Positions 27,501 to 40,797 of a stretch of DNA of 64,000 bases are shown here, in pieces. The stretch spans positions 11,040,109 through 11,104,108 of the forward strand of contig NC_088325.1 in NCBI RefSeq assembly GCF_910592395.1, read 5' to 3'. The notes under the pieces were generated by a model that was given only the letters and a program-made list of their open reading frames with translations, did no database searches and was not told the DNA's origin. Source of the stretch: Lineus longissimus. Lineage: Eukaryota > Nemertea > Pilidiophora > Heteronemertea > Lineidae. The first letter of the stretch is position 1. Each line of letters opens with the position of its first letter. The position numbers and the translations under genes were made by a program.

Positions 27501-28676
27501 GGACAATGATTGGGGGAGGATGGAGATTTCAGTATGTTACGTACAGTTTGAACTTCTTGTACGTATCATCTCCTCATTGTTATAACTAAAGAGCTTGTTC
27601 TTACTTATCATACTATGACGCCATCTTCTCAATGGATTAATCTTACTACAAATTCCCTTCGGAGCACGAAAGCTTCGGTTGTGTTATTATCCGTAATATT
27701 GCCCAGGGGCAGAGCGAGGCCAACATCGTGCTGAGATATTGCCGTAGTATTATATAGTAATATGATTGGAGATGGCCTGTATTGGCCAAGACAGAGGGCT
27801 ACTCGAATTTCGTTTGTATCATATTATGCGATGTTATTGGTGTTTTTGTTGTATCTGCACACTATATGCTGTGAGAAATGAGTGTGTATGATACATGAAA
27901 TGTATGTGATGATGCGCTTATAATACCTGTAAAGAAGATATACAGTTTGTTTTAGACGTAGACTAACATTGATGTCAAGCATAATTAATAAATAACAATC
28001 CCTTTTACTTAAGTAACAATCGTTCCAAGGGAGCAGATTTATTAACGCACTAGCTCAAGCAACTGCGTAAAGTGTCCCTTCAACGATACAGATCTATCAA
28101 CCGAAGAGTCTAAAGCGGTGTTGATTACTTTTGGTTATACATACACGTTCAGCTGGTGATTATACATTCACTATAGTTACTTTGATAGAAGAGGCTTATT
28201 ATGAAAACAATAATTACGTCGATGTGGTAAACTGTGTGTGGTAATACAACTGGCAATGTGCCTAACCTGAGAAAACATTCTTACACGAAAACGGGATCAA
28301 TCACGATAGAACCCAATACTCATCCCATATAATTAGATCATCCATCATTTGGGATTATACTCCGTCACTCGGCGGTGAGATTTGAAATAATAATCGCGTT
28401 ATGGAACGAGAATTTGGAGCACGTTGCATAATGTTATAACTTGACTGAGAATAACGTAGGCCTACCAATTATATATGTATCTGTTAATAAATAAGCACGT
28501 GGTCCATCCCCGTCTGGTTCGACCTTTCCTCAATGGACACATTTGGGACAAATTGACTTACAAATGCCACCACAATAAATTTATCCCCGTACATGAAAGA
28601 AACGATACGGATGATGTTATGCAGAATGGGTTAATCATAGGACATGATGTATAGGTATATCATTACAGAACACGAA

Positions 28677-28690
28677 GGGGGGGGGGGGGG
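28677..28690 (+). repeat. Poly-G tract, 14 bp
   Basis: Uninterrupted G14. Such runs are prone to assembly and polymerase error, so the length may be unreliable. Confidence 0.9.
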
Positions 28691-31600
28691 CAAGTATGAT
28701 TTTGATGATGTTTGACCAGAATCAAGCCAGAGCACGAAAATCTCATTCAGACACAATATATAAAAACGATTCTTATCTGAGATCATGTAATCTGCTTTGT
28801 GTACACGGCATACATATTCGTTACATGATTCTTGTATCGACACTAGATTAATTAAGATCTTGACTTCGAATCTTACAAAAATCTAGAAAAGACTGCGAGT
28901 ACTGTTCGATCAGATCTCAAAGTCAATCAATGCTATTGGATGTACCAAGGATTATCGTAACCAGAACCTTACACGATAGAATTTAGTCATCAAGAAAAAA
29001 AAACATAATCACTCTGAAGAATGTAAATGTCTCTGCTAAACCCGGGTATCAAGTTACAGTCTTTACACCTTTCCTTAAGACAATAGCTAAAAGCACACGA
29101 AATCAACATCTGTTTACAAATACCCCATCTTGGCGTGAAAGATCCAATCGAAAATTGCTTGCAAATGACTAACATTAGACGGTATTGATCCGTTGCCGAG
29201 TGCGTTGACCTGGGGTCTAAATCGAGTATGAATCGCTTCCCGTCGGCTGCGACGCAGGATCTTGCAACCTATTCGCCAAGACAAATTGGTGTATGCCTAA
29301 AATAGGTGCTTTGGTGTCGACGACCTTACCAACGAAAGTCAGCATGATGGATCGTACTGATATATTTGAGATAATGATCGCGTTTTCCGGGTATTTGACC
29401 ATTGGGTTGTTTATATCGGAAACTATTCAATCTATCAAGATATGTAAATACATTTGAAACTCGTGAATAAACTGCGGGCTCAACAACATTTAACCGAGTT
29501 GAACGGTTTACCCTTTGGCTCATAGTCACATGCAATCGGGAGTTCATGAATTGAAAAAGCCACTAAAAGCGACTTCGAACAAAACAGATGATTATGATGG
29601 AATGAAGCTGAGAGAATCCAACATCTAAATGCCAGACATTTTTTAATGCGATTTTCGCAAGGTCCCATCCAACAAACGCGATTTTGGGGGCAAAACCGAA
29701 TGAAATTTCGTAATACGCCTTCTCAAAAATTACCGTTTAAAGAGAAACCTTTGCACATCGCAAATATAAAAAAGGCGTACATGTTTGCGGAGTAGCAAGC
29801 CTGATATCTCATCAATGTATTCATGATAACATTGGATACTTTGGTTCAATTTGAGGCTAGTGTTTGTTTAGATTCGTGAACGTCTGTGATATCGCCTTCC
29901 CATGGTTGCTTTTCATTTCTTATTCCTCGCCCTATATTACCAAACTGAACCCCAACCAACACGAATAGTCTTCCTTGGATCTCAAAGACTAAATTAATCC
30001 ATCGTACGTATGGTAAAGCTCCAGGCGCGACTATCAAAGTGATTTTGTTGGCTTGCGAGCAGTATTGGTTCTGTGGTCAATGAAGGGATTTGTATCCGCC
30101 CAATCATTGATATCCAACTCCTCGCCGGGAAGACTAAGCTTACAAAGGCTGGCCATATGATAGGTACCCAGACCCTGGGCTGTAAAAATCTGGTCCTCTT
30201 TGAGGAAGAATAAATACTATTCTGCTATAAATCTTTCCCGGTGTATTATCATTATTTTGTTACAACTGGCATGGGATAATAAAATATCACTAGCAAGTAA
30301 GTGTGGTTATTATTGCAACGAATTGATATTTTAAACAAACAATACAGATAAACATATAATTTCTACCTCTTTTAAAGAAACACATATTGACCACCGACAC
30401 GCTCCAGCTGACCAACGCCAGCTCCAGCTAGTCCATAAACCTAAAGGACACGCTGGACTCGACCCAATCCCCAATCTATCCGCCACATCATGCCGTAACA
30501 TGACCGCAAGATACCAATTAATCTTACATGATGATGACGGACATCCTCGTGCGCCAGCATCTAAATCATCTTAAGTTCTCTATTGTCATGATTACGCGTA
30601 ATACTAGTACGACTAGGATAGGTACGTGCTTGTCATGACAATAAGCGATTTATAAATGAATGTACTTTGATTTGTCATAAAGGTCACGAATGTGTTGTCA
30701 TGGATGAGCTCTAAAAAAGCATGTCAGTGGATATGTCTTTTGTTTTATATTTTCTAAAGTAAATATGCAGGCGTATGCGTCCTTTCAGTAATTTAATAAT
30801 CATCGATACTGAAAGTTTTAGCAATATGTTCGATGGATTTGTTGATAAGTTAGTATGCTTTTATTTTGTGACCTTGATTCATTACCCCTAAACAAGCGAC
30901 TTCATGTTTCTTTCTTGTCTTGTGTTTTTACAACACTCCTTTTGTACAGTCCCAATCTTACTGTACATGGTCACCAGCAGTAGAGGAAACCTCCTCTGAA
31001 GTGATCATTAATTTACTGGACAATCATGATCGAATTGGACCAAATCAGACCACGCATGCATCTAAGCTAAGTCAATCTCAAGTCAATTATTCTCCCTAGG
31101 AAGCAATGCCCGATTCACACCCCGCCATAATGAAATTTGCCACTGGTCAACTACATTGACTTGGTTGTGTTAATCGAAATTTTCGTCAGGCGAAGGCAAC
31201 ATAGATGTTGGTTGGAGGCAAAATTGCACAGAGTTCCAGCACCTAGCTTTTCATTTTAAGAGCGAATCCTCCAGAACTTCACAATGGGCATAGCTGGAAC
31301 GAAACCTCCTTCCGCTACCTTTAGAGGACCCAGATTGCCGAGAATCGGCCAGGCCTCACAACTTGCCGAGCCAGTCTCGAGGAGTGTCCTACTCGATAGA
31401 CAAGTGTTACCTTGGTCAAATCTACCAACGAGCGCACATTTTTATATGAAACACTGAGGCATTTTCCCAGGCCTCTTCCACTCCAGGCACCACTGCTGGG
31501 TATGGCGGAGGGCCTGCCTCGAAAACACAAGTTTAGATATATTTCTCGGCAAACTAAGGAATTGATTCTTCAGGGCCTATGCGATTCCTTAGTCATGAAT

Positions 31601-31754
31601 ATCATGACCATCACGGGTCCAACCCTCACAGGAATGAGGAGAAACCACTACACCGTAACTCACCCGAGGCTATGATCATATAATCCCCGACAAATATTTA
31701 TCTTACTGGGTATGGTATTAATGAATATAGTCTGAAGCCATCTCTGACATTTAC

Positions 31755-31914
31755 ACAGCGTGTCAAACATCTCGCCGATTGCATTTGGCGGTTTCGTCCT
31801 CGGGGCAGGGCCGTCTTCGGCAAGGACAGAGCGAACGTCTCTCTCCCGATCCGTATCGAAACCTTTAAGGCCGGAGTTTCCAGGATTCACGTTGTCACTT
31901 GCAATCTTAATGGC
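31755..31914 (-). CDS. Candidate internal exon, 53 codons, unrecognised product
   Basis: An acceptor-like GGAACAG precedes 31914, and a donor-like GTAAAT follows 31755 (phase 1). The frame is hydrophilic with charged stretches, for example GFDTDRERDVRSVLAEDG and PAPRTKPPNAIGEMF, and the segment is GC-richer than its surroundings. Translation could instead begin at an ATG nine bases upstream of this exon start. Downstream on the same strand, around 31500-31420, a phase-compatible acceptor opens frames including PPPYPAVVPGVEEAWENA, but joining them is speculative. No family is recognised. Confidence 0.22.
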
Positions 31915-32106
31915 CTGTTCCATTGAACATGATGAAAAGCTGCTTTCATTTTTATGTCTTGCCAATGGTGGTCATGGTCAAGGTGGCACGGTACAATGCA
32001 TGTGCAGAAGAAGGCTTGAACATAACGTTATGCAATTATTTTAAAATGATTGATAAACTTTAAAAACGGTCCATTATTGTTCCTAAAGAAAGCCCGTCGA
32101 CCTACA

Positions 32107-32230
32107 TGTAGGCCTAATTTCCCATTGTTGTGTATACCGTCTTATGAAAGGGTTATCGGGGGAAATCTTGATAATATCAACCCCTTCGAAAGAGCTTTCA
32201 ATGGGGTTGGTAGGCCAAGACCGGCCAGGA
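32107..32230. repeat. Dispersed repeat family E, copy 2, with internal palindrome
   Basis: Partner of 24434-24550. Near 32179-32211 it contains a near-palindrome with CAACCCC / GGGGTTG outer arms and GAAAG / CTTTC inner arms, only partly kept in copy 1 (ACCCC ... GGTTG). Confidence 0.75.
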
Positions 32231-32878
32231 CAAAGGAAGGTAATCAAGGCATGTTTTGATATACTGACAGAACCGTTCATCATTAGACAGCTTGCTATCA
32301 CATGATAATTTTACGTGGATTTCGCTAATCGGAGACGGATGGTAATCTCACTACTACGGGATATCGTTAATGGATCAACAGCCTCGGTAGTCAATAGACT
32401 ATAGGCGAAAGAACACAGACGACAACAACTATTATTGGCCTTATAATCGGTCAACTACCTCAGGCAGTAATCCACAACCAGACAACATCGTATCATAATC
32501 TGAAACCATTATTATCAGGCTATTTTCCGATGAATTTTATCTAAGCTAGAAATTTATACTTTCATCATTATAGAGAAATACGAAACCTTTCCGATTACTC
32601 AATGGTTTAACGCGAATGTCTGCTTAAAGGATAGTTTGATAATGGCGAATGAAATGATTGGGGAAACCTTTTCTGAATAAAGGAGGGGAAAACAACGCTT
32701 TGACTTAGCTATATTGCGTTTCTCCATTTCCCACCTACAAAAATGTCATAGCTTCTTTAGATGGACAAATTGGTGATATGGGGAACTACCACAAACGTTA
32801 CACTACATATTGACTCTGATTGCACAAGCAGAAAATGCGAAATGGGCTGATTTCCAGACTGACGGAATACAACAAAAA

Positions 32879-33068
32879 GTGCGACCCGTCACAGCAAAAT
32901 CAGGCGCATGTCGCTCTGAGCTTGGCAGGTTGAGACGGACTGTTTGTTCATTTCTCTATTGTCTGCCTTTTGTGAAATACGAGCACACCTATTTCTTCCA
33001 TTATCTCCTGGTGTCATTTAGGATCATCTTCTGTGCGACATGCGCCTGGTTTTGCTGTGACGGGTCAC
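32879..33068. mobile_element. Short foldback element with ~35-bp inverted repeats
   Basis: The left arm 32879-32914 and right arm 33035-33068 match as reverse complements, with one substitution and a 2-bp indel (core CCCGTCACAGCAAAA and CAGGCGCATGTCGC). The ~120-bp interior is unrelated between arms. Length and structure suit a MITE or hairpin element. Confidence 0.65.
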
Positions 33069-33137
33069 AAGTGTCCTCGATCATGGCCAAAAATACTTAG
33101 CTACGTGCCTGAGCGTTTATGACATATTTGATCGAGT

Positions 33138-33386
33138 TACTCAGGATCAGATAAACTGTCTTCAGAGTAGGAAGGTTTTGAGATTGTTAACATGTCACGG
33201 ATCCTTATCGGTCTACGAATAAAACATTGTAGAAAGAGGAAGAATTGTGTGTACATTTAGTACTCAGGATCAGATAAACTGTCTTCAGAGTAGGAATTAG
33301 GTTTTGAGATTGTTAACATGTCACGGATCCTTATCGGTCGACGAATAAAACATTGTAGAAAGAGGAAGAATTGTGTGTACATTTAG
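33138..33386 (+). repeat. Recent tandem duplication, 123 and 126 bp
   Basis: Copies 33138-33260 and 33261-33386 are nearly identical. They differ by a 3-bp insertion (GGAAGG against GGAATTAGG) and one substitution (GGTCTA against GGTCGA), so the duplication is young relative to other repeats in the window. Confidence 0.95.
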
Positions 33387-33611
33387 ACCCATACACGTGA
33401 TAAGTCGCTGATCTCAACCCCTCCATTAAGCGTATGGATAGACTAGCGTGGCCGCTATAAAGGAGCAACAGATCAGCAATCGATTCATTTATTGTAATCA
33501 ACTTTGCCGAATCACAGCTGGCATTGGGTTCAAACATTCCTAAGCTATAATTGGCCTCGCGGGATGCTCCCCCAGCCTTGGCATTCCGATCCTTACTCCC
33601 GGTCCGAGTGC
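33331..33611 (-). CDS. Candidate terminal exon, 92 codons, unrecognised product
   Basis: A strong acceptor (GTGTGTGTCCCCAG) precedes G at 33611, and the frame entered in phase 1 stays open to TAA at 33331. The peptide begins TRTGSKDRNAKAGGASREAN and later has SIADLLLLYSGHASLSIRL. The first part is richer in GC than its flanks. The last ~55 nt overlap the young tandem duplication, so the stop lies in repeat sequence. No upstream exon was found and no domain is recognised. It may equally be chance. Confidence 0.2.
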
Positions 33612-36600
33612 CTGGGGACACACACAAAGGCACCCGAGCTATGCGAAGGCCGCATGATCATTGGGAGAAAGCGCAGCGCCGTTCTTCAATTTTGTAGATA
33701 TTGAATCGTTGCTGGAGGTATAGAGCCGCTCATAGCTTTTTCGAAGTTTTTATTAAACATCACGAGCGAGCTCTGCCTCGTATTTCACTAGTCGCATTGA
33801 CTCAGCTGTGAGACATGATGACCGCTGACTGGTCAAAAAACAAAAACAGAACAAAACACACAGAACCAGTATCACCCAACTCATCTCCCAGGGTCCGATA
33901 TTAAGATTATTTTTACGATTCTATGTATTTCATCGATTTTGTATAAGAACGTAACCTTTGGGAAGCAGTACTTGCTGGCAGCGATGGAACGTGACTTTTC
34001 AAAATCAAATCTTACATCTTAATTAAATCACGTACCATATATCCCGCATGCGCCTCTGAGTATTCGATTTTTTTCTTCCTCATAATAATTTTCTGATTCA
34101 GTCGAACAAACCCTGACGACGTCTGTATTGACATTCATATTCACTATGAGATTATAGAGAGCGAGCACTTTGACGTGTTGACATGCAAATAGGAGGCGAA
34201 ATGTATCTAGTTGGAGAAAGTATATTAACTTGGTTCAAATAACATCGAAATGTACTGTAAGAATTGCAGTTCTGATATATGAGGGTCCCGCGAACAGAGG
34301 CCATAGGTTTATTATCACACCATTTCTTGAAAATAAAACTGTTCAACCTATTTCAAAGCGTAAATGTATGCGTTAACAGGCCGGGTCCCTTACATGTATG
34401 TACCATTCAGCAGTGGACAAGAAGAGTGCAAAAAGTTATATCTTTTGTCGGAGGTCAATGTATGTTGCATGAAACGTTCCCTCCAAAAATCCTCTTTTTC
34501 GCACATGACGTGTATACATGACAATGAAGTTGCAGTTGTTCATTTGAAGTTGTTGCTTTTGAACAAAGGCCCATACCTATACTTTTGTATTTGTATTTGT
34601 ACAGTGTTCTCTAAATAATGATTATGTTAAAGTATCAATTCTCCGCTTATAATCTATCGGGGAATAGCTTGATATAGATTTGGTCGTCAAATTATGTGAT
34701 TCTACCACAATGTAGTATGATAAAGGATAAGTAATCGCCAGATTATGTGTCCATTATCATGTTGGTCGCTTAATGGCCTAGGTACCCCTCTCTAAATTTC
34801 ATCACCCATCAATCAAAGCGTCGAAGAGAGCCCCGTACATGATATTTTGTAGCAGTTGTGTTGGTTTTGGTGGCCGGGTGCTGTCAAAGACAGTTGGAAC
34901 TGGAGTTATCGACGCGTCATGGGAAAGGCCCAAACTCTAAAGCAAATTTAGCAAGTAACGAGCAGCACAATGGTAGGCACATCTACATATTGAGCTGAAT
35001 ACATGGTTTTGATTGGTCAACGACTTCGGCATTTTTATTGCAGGTGCCTCGCTCTTGGAGTGACTTGGGCAATAAAATTCAAAATGACTGAAAAGTTAGG
35101 TGGGCAATTATCGTAGGAGGGTGACGATATGTAAAAATAAACACATGCGGGGCGTGTTCTTTTGTACGGTGGCTGGGAAAGGACAACACATGATTTTTTG
35201 TTCAACATATTTTTTTTTCAGGAAATACCTCGAGCGATCGAGATAAATGTTTTATGTTTCACGCCACTTTTGATTACTTGCTATCACTGCCGAAAATATC
35301 GATGCGAGCGTTATTACCAGTGAGAATATAGTTGCAATTAGTGTTGTCAATATTGTCGACGACTGTAGTACTGGTACCCTGTGAGATCTCCATTAAAAAT
35401 CGGATTGGGATTTTTGACCTGACTTAATTGTTGTATAGCGTGATGACGCCATTTTCCCCAACGGTTTATCCTCACAGGGACATTCCTCTGCTGGAGCTGC
35501 AGAACCACATCGACAATTTCCGGCTGCCATCAATGCCAACAGGCAAAGATTAACCCGGTTATTCACATTCACTGATTAATATGGCACATTTTGCGAATTT
35601 ATTGCCGCATGAAGTGATATGTTTTGTGCTCTTGTGCAATTAGCAAATCGCTAATTTCCGTTCTGTCACAATGTTTTGAGTTTTCACAGTTTTGAGACGG
35701 CTTAATAAACTTGGTTGTATCTTTAAAACCAATGATTGCTTCCAGACTTCGGTCATTCACGGAATATATTTTTAGGATGTTATAAGTGCAGTGCTTGCTC
35801 TCATTTATCAATCCGCTCTCATTTGATGAGCAGATTGTGCAACTGACGGAAATTTGAATTCATCTGAACGAAAACGTCACATTCGGTTATGTGAAATGTC
35901 TAATAATGATGGCTGGAATCGCGTCTGAAATGAGACAGCGTTTAATTGACAAATTCGGCATGAGAGGTTGTTTTTATTTGATAATGGTTTACAGCTCGAC
36001 CGTGAACCTTTCCAAACAGGATAATTAAAACTGCACTGCAGAAACAAACAGAATGTAAAAACATGCTTAATCTTAATTTGCAAGCCATGTCCAAAACCAC
36101 CTCGAAATGCTGGCAAAGTACCTTTATCAGAGTTAGCTGCTACATTTGGCGGTGCATAGAAGCAAACTTGGGTATTATCCTCCTGGCCACCTAAATCTCA
36201 CGCCCAAAAAGTCAATTAATGATAATTATTTTGTTTGGAAAATTTAAAGGTTTACCTGTGCACTGGTTGCCTGATGAAAACCAGTAATGAGAGTCGATTT
36301 GTCGAAAGCTTAATTCGAAGAAAACCTCCAATACGGGTGGGGTTAAAACTGTATGAGGAGACATTAGGCACGACAGAACACAATTTACTAGGTCGCTTTA
36401 TCTTTGCTTAACCTATTACGTAATAAATCAAATTAATTGCTCATGGGCTTCTAGTTATTCCAATAATTGTCTAGACGCAACTGTAATAATGCTGATAGCA
36501 TCACGAGGCCGACAATATTTTTTTCTTCCTCAAGTCAAAATCGATACTATTGCGTTTCTACTTCAAAGAGTCATAATTCAGCGGTAATAAAAAAGAAGCT

Positions 36601-39600
36601 CATGCCTAACGGCACCATAAAAATTGATTTTTCGCTACAAAATTTTTTAATTTGTAACTGGCAAAATGATATTCTCGAAAAAATTCAATTTTCACAGTTA
36701 GATATACTTGACGGATTACAAAAATTTTCGCCATAAAAAAGGTATGTCCGCGATTTTTTGTAAGTCGGTTTCTGGGAAAAAGAAATGATCGTGAATATTT
36801 TGTGGTTCACGGTGAGTTGACAAAACCTGATCCCGATTCAATACAAACTATTGCAGGCTTTTCACCGGCAAATACAAAGTCAGTTAGAATCATGATTATG
36901 TGATCCAACTGCAAAAGTTAATTTACCAGTATAAAAATAAGAACATTTTTAATGCCCACTGGCACTTCAATTACATGTATATCGAACTTACAACATTGCA
37001 CACATTTTGCCAGCCAATTTAAGATGAAGTGAAATTCTACCTTTACCCTTTCAACAAGGCTCACAAATGAAGACAAATGCCGCTCAAAGTCTCGTACGAC
37101 ACAAGAGCTCGCATCTATATCTGATTGAAATCTTGAGCCGAGATATCATCCTGATTGAAATTCGAAATCTACAGTTTGTCATTAGTTCTCAATCTAAAAT
37201 TTAATATTGAATTTCATATTGTGTATTTGTTATACTTTTATCAAGTCGCTACGCGCCTACGGCTGGTGACTTTAAGATTGAAATTTCAAAGCAAGCTTGT
37301 CATATTGTAATGCTAGTGTAGAAAGCGAATGAACTTCAAAGTACAGCAGACTGTTGAATTGAGCTGTTGCTGGTGTTGCCTTGGGGGTCTTTGTGTACAG
37401 CTAGTTTTCTCTATTACGAATTATTAATTTTTACTATATCTGACAAAAAATATTAATTGGTCTTTTCACAGATAACCAAGTCGTGATGATAAGGCGTGAT
37501 ATAGCTTGTTAACCCCGAACTGTTCGCTGGCTGTTTCTTCCTCTCGCGTGCTCCTCGACAGTTCGTCAGATGTATACTCAGTCATTCTCCTCAATTCCAC
37601 CACGTCTTCGTTCAGTATGCATTTACACCATTTGGCCAGATTTCATGTCCGGGTTGTACGCGCATTTTTTCTTCCGAAACAACAAACAAGGGATCAAGCA
37701 ATGTGTTAACGACCGTAGGGCATAGGACCCGATCGACAAATCATCGGAAAGCGGTTAGGCAAACGATCGTCCGCTGTCAAATAGATGATGTATGCGTCTG
37801 GCCTCGATCCTACATGAGCATGACATACACCTGTATGGCATTTAACAACATGGCTTAATTAAAAGAGGTGCTTCTGGAATTATATATATTATGTAGTACG
37901 CGGTGACCACGTTAATAAACTCAATTAATGATTAAAACAACATAAGTGTTTTGAGTACGAGGTGGTTTCTCAACGCAAAAAAGGAAGACAAGAATACTGA
38001 ATACACGAAATATTGTTATTGAATTTTTGTGGTGTGACGTCAAATGGTGTGCTTGTCCCTTTCGGGAAAATAAATCTATCTAGTGGTTGAAATATGAATA
38101 GCCCCTGGTGATAGCAAAAATGAAGAAAAAAACGTGTGTCATTACATATCAAAGGCGGTCTGTTTATTTCAATGGTAATGCATTTACTTTACCCAAATCG
38201 ATCGCCCTTGGGCAACCAATGTAATTGGTTCTTCTCAAAATTGATTGTTTGCGTCCAATTAGTTGGGTATGGTTTTAATGCCTTGTTTATTTTAAGAACT
38301 TGACTGACACCCATAAATAAAACCAGCAGCTCTCCTCGAATGTCTTCTTCGGGGCTTAGCTAAAAAAAATCGCGTCGGAAAATCGTATCAAGTGAAACTC
38401 TTGCCAACTTACTGTTCATTACCAAAAAATCGCCAAGTGTAGCGAAATATGTTTTCCCTTGTTTTTTTGTTGTTCAGTGAGAAAACGCTATGTGAGGACC
38501 TACATCTCTAATGATAAGCTCTGCAAAGCGATAAACCTCCATATAAATTTGATCCATAAACTTACAGTCGAACAATTTAAAAATGAAAAGTGTTCCATTG
38601 CATAGCTTTTGAGAATAAATGTCACGTGCCTTTGTTTCCTGGGAAACTTGATTCTGACCTCCAGATCGATTTGTTAGAAATAAGTTCAAACGGTCATTCT
38701 TCCAATACAATCTGCTAGTACAACAATACCAACAAAGCAAAACTGTTCACAAAACAATGGCAGTTGCTAGGGTGTGGCGTACGGAACGAGTCCATATTAC
38801 GTACTTTGTAAGATAACTACCGCCCATAGATGGTTACGTATTTGCTAGTTGACCTTATTTACGCCCACGGATGGTGCTAAATACGATGACTTAGCATTGT
38901 CTTAAAATAAGTTATTTTCAATTTGAAAAGTTAAATTATACAAAATGCTGGTTGCAGTGTGAAAACATGGTGGCGAAGGTCGAACGTAGTTATTTTCTGA
39001 TTGAAATTGTTATATTTAGCCTGTTTTTTTTCATCGAAGTTTTTCACTTTTGTGTGCGGATTCAGGTGTTTTGACATAACGGATGTTTAGTTGTTAAAGA
39101 GTATTAGTGGTGAATGAATTCGCGGTCAGTATCGTGATTATATTCTAATGTAGCGTAAAAGTTCCCATTAGTTCATATTTTCATTCTTACAGGAATCTCT
39201 GGTACTTTGGACTATCGTTTTGCATAGGATTAGGATATTATTTCGTAACAAGGTGACGGACTACCTTATTAGGGACAGGACATTCGGGTAGGTTCTTTTT
39301 TTAACTAGTTTTTTGTTCATAGAGTACAAAAAATATAATGTGTTGAATGTGTTTAGTTAATTAACAGCCACAAGTTTGTTTTGGTCGGTGTTTACCGCTT
39401 ATGGTAAAACTCCTAAAGCTGTATACATTGTTTCCAAAGCTAGCAAAGCTGAACAATGAATGGTGAGGGTATCATCTTAATCTATATTTGTGATATCTAA
39501 AGCCGACATTACATTTAACATTATATTAGCTAGGGTAAACACAATTTCGTAGTCTCAAAAAACCACAACATCGTTCACGCAGGAAAAACGCCATAAGAGT

Positions 39601-40009
39601 GCAGTATCTTTCCAGGTCCCTCAAGAAGAAAATATCATGATCAAAACATAATTCTCTGCAAATCATAATTATTTTTTCCCATTGGTAATCCGTCCACTTT
39701 GCCAGTTCTACGTTTTACATGGACCCTGCTGAAGTCGGTGTCGCAGTTCATGGTTTCTATGGCAACTGCTAACCACCTGTTTTATTGCAAGTCTGACTTT
39801 ACAATATTTTCCGTGAAGAAAAAAACACAAGGAAATTAAATTTCAAGTGACTTTGACGTTAAATTGATTATCGAATTCCTCTCATTAATTAGCTTAGGTT
39901 TAGTCCGTTGAACTTCGCGTGCACGCATGTATCAGTTAAAAAAATATCAGCAAACATTTCTACATGATTGTGGTCCGATCAAGTGCAAAAGTAGACTCTG
40001 AAGAATGTA
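33612..40009. other. No supported gene, 33.6-40.0 kb
   Basis: Only the second copy of repeat family D (35.94-36.2 kb) was recognised. The rest is AT-rich with short frames. Confidence 0.55.
35940..36207. repeat. Dispersed repeat family D, copy 2
   Basis: Partner of 20758-21048, ~15.2 kb away and in the same orientation, with many substitutions and indels. It is probably an old interspersed element; no TIR, tail or coding capacity was seen. Confidence 0.75.
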
Positions 40010-40797
40010 CAGTCCATCCAGAAAGTAAATGTCCACAGGTTTTTTTTAAATGTCACAGATATAGTTTTAGATAATTAAATGCGGATTTCAGCGTAGAATG
40101 GTATATCTAGTTGGTCATGTATCTGATGTATTTGGACCCAGCTAATCCTGTATCTTCATTATGTAACAGCAATTCTAAAAGTGTCCAAAAAGTCACTTTT
40201 TTATTTCATTTTATTTCCGGTTTTTTTCACAATGTATGGGTGAACTATGATGCAACCAAGGGTTTTTTGCTTTCTTTACTAGAAAATTCCTGCTAAATTC
40301 TTTCATTTTGAAGATTAGTTTTAGCTCGCTACAGGCGATTGTTTTTTTCATACAGCTGGTGACCTTTAAGAACACTTCTCATAGTCAGCAATGCATTCGG
40401 TCAGGGTCTTTATGGCCAACTCAGCTCTGACATGAAGGATCGGGAGTCTTTATCAAAGGTTATATGAAGAGATTAAAAAATGACATGAAAATCATAAGCC
40501 AAAATTTGCATTTTTCATGACCATCGAACACACTATATGGAATTGCAAGTGCCAAACAATGATGGTCATAAACCGCGGTTTATTGGCTCATTTGAATTTT
40601 CTAAAAGGCAAATGAAATAAAAAAAGTGATTGTTGGACCTTTTTTGAAATGTTTGTTACATGATGAAGGGATGGATTAGGTACATCCAACGACCAACTAA
40701 ATATACACTACTCCGCTGAAAACTGCATTCAAATATCGTATTCCATCTCTGTGATATATTTTTTAAAACGGTGGACATTTACTTTCTGGAAGGGCTG
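40010..40797. mobile_element. Non-autonomous mariner/Tc1-like element with ~190-bp terminal inverted repeats
   Basis: The ends read CAGTCCATCCAGAAAGTAAA and, inverted, CAGCCCTTCCAGAAAGTAAA, continuing ATGTCCAC. Of the outermost 27 bp, 25 match. Weaker inverted similarity continues to about 40210 and 40605. The dinucleotide TA flanks both ends (40008-40009 and 40798-40799), the target-site mark of the Tc1/mariner superfamily. At 788 bp and with no intact transposase frame it is a deletion derivative or MITE. Divergence of the arms suggests an old insertion. Confidence 0.75.

Larger units (their letters stand above)
18867..31754. other. No supported gene, 18.9-31.75 kb
   Basis: Apart from the dispersed repeats at 20.76-21.05 and 24.43-24.55 kb and the G14 tract, no structured feature was recognised. 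Reading frames are short. If a gene spans this region, its exons are too small or diverged to see by eye. Confidence 0.55.
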
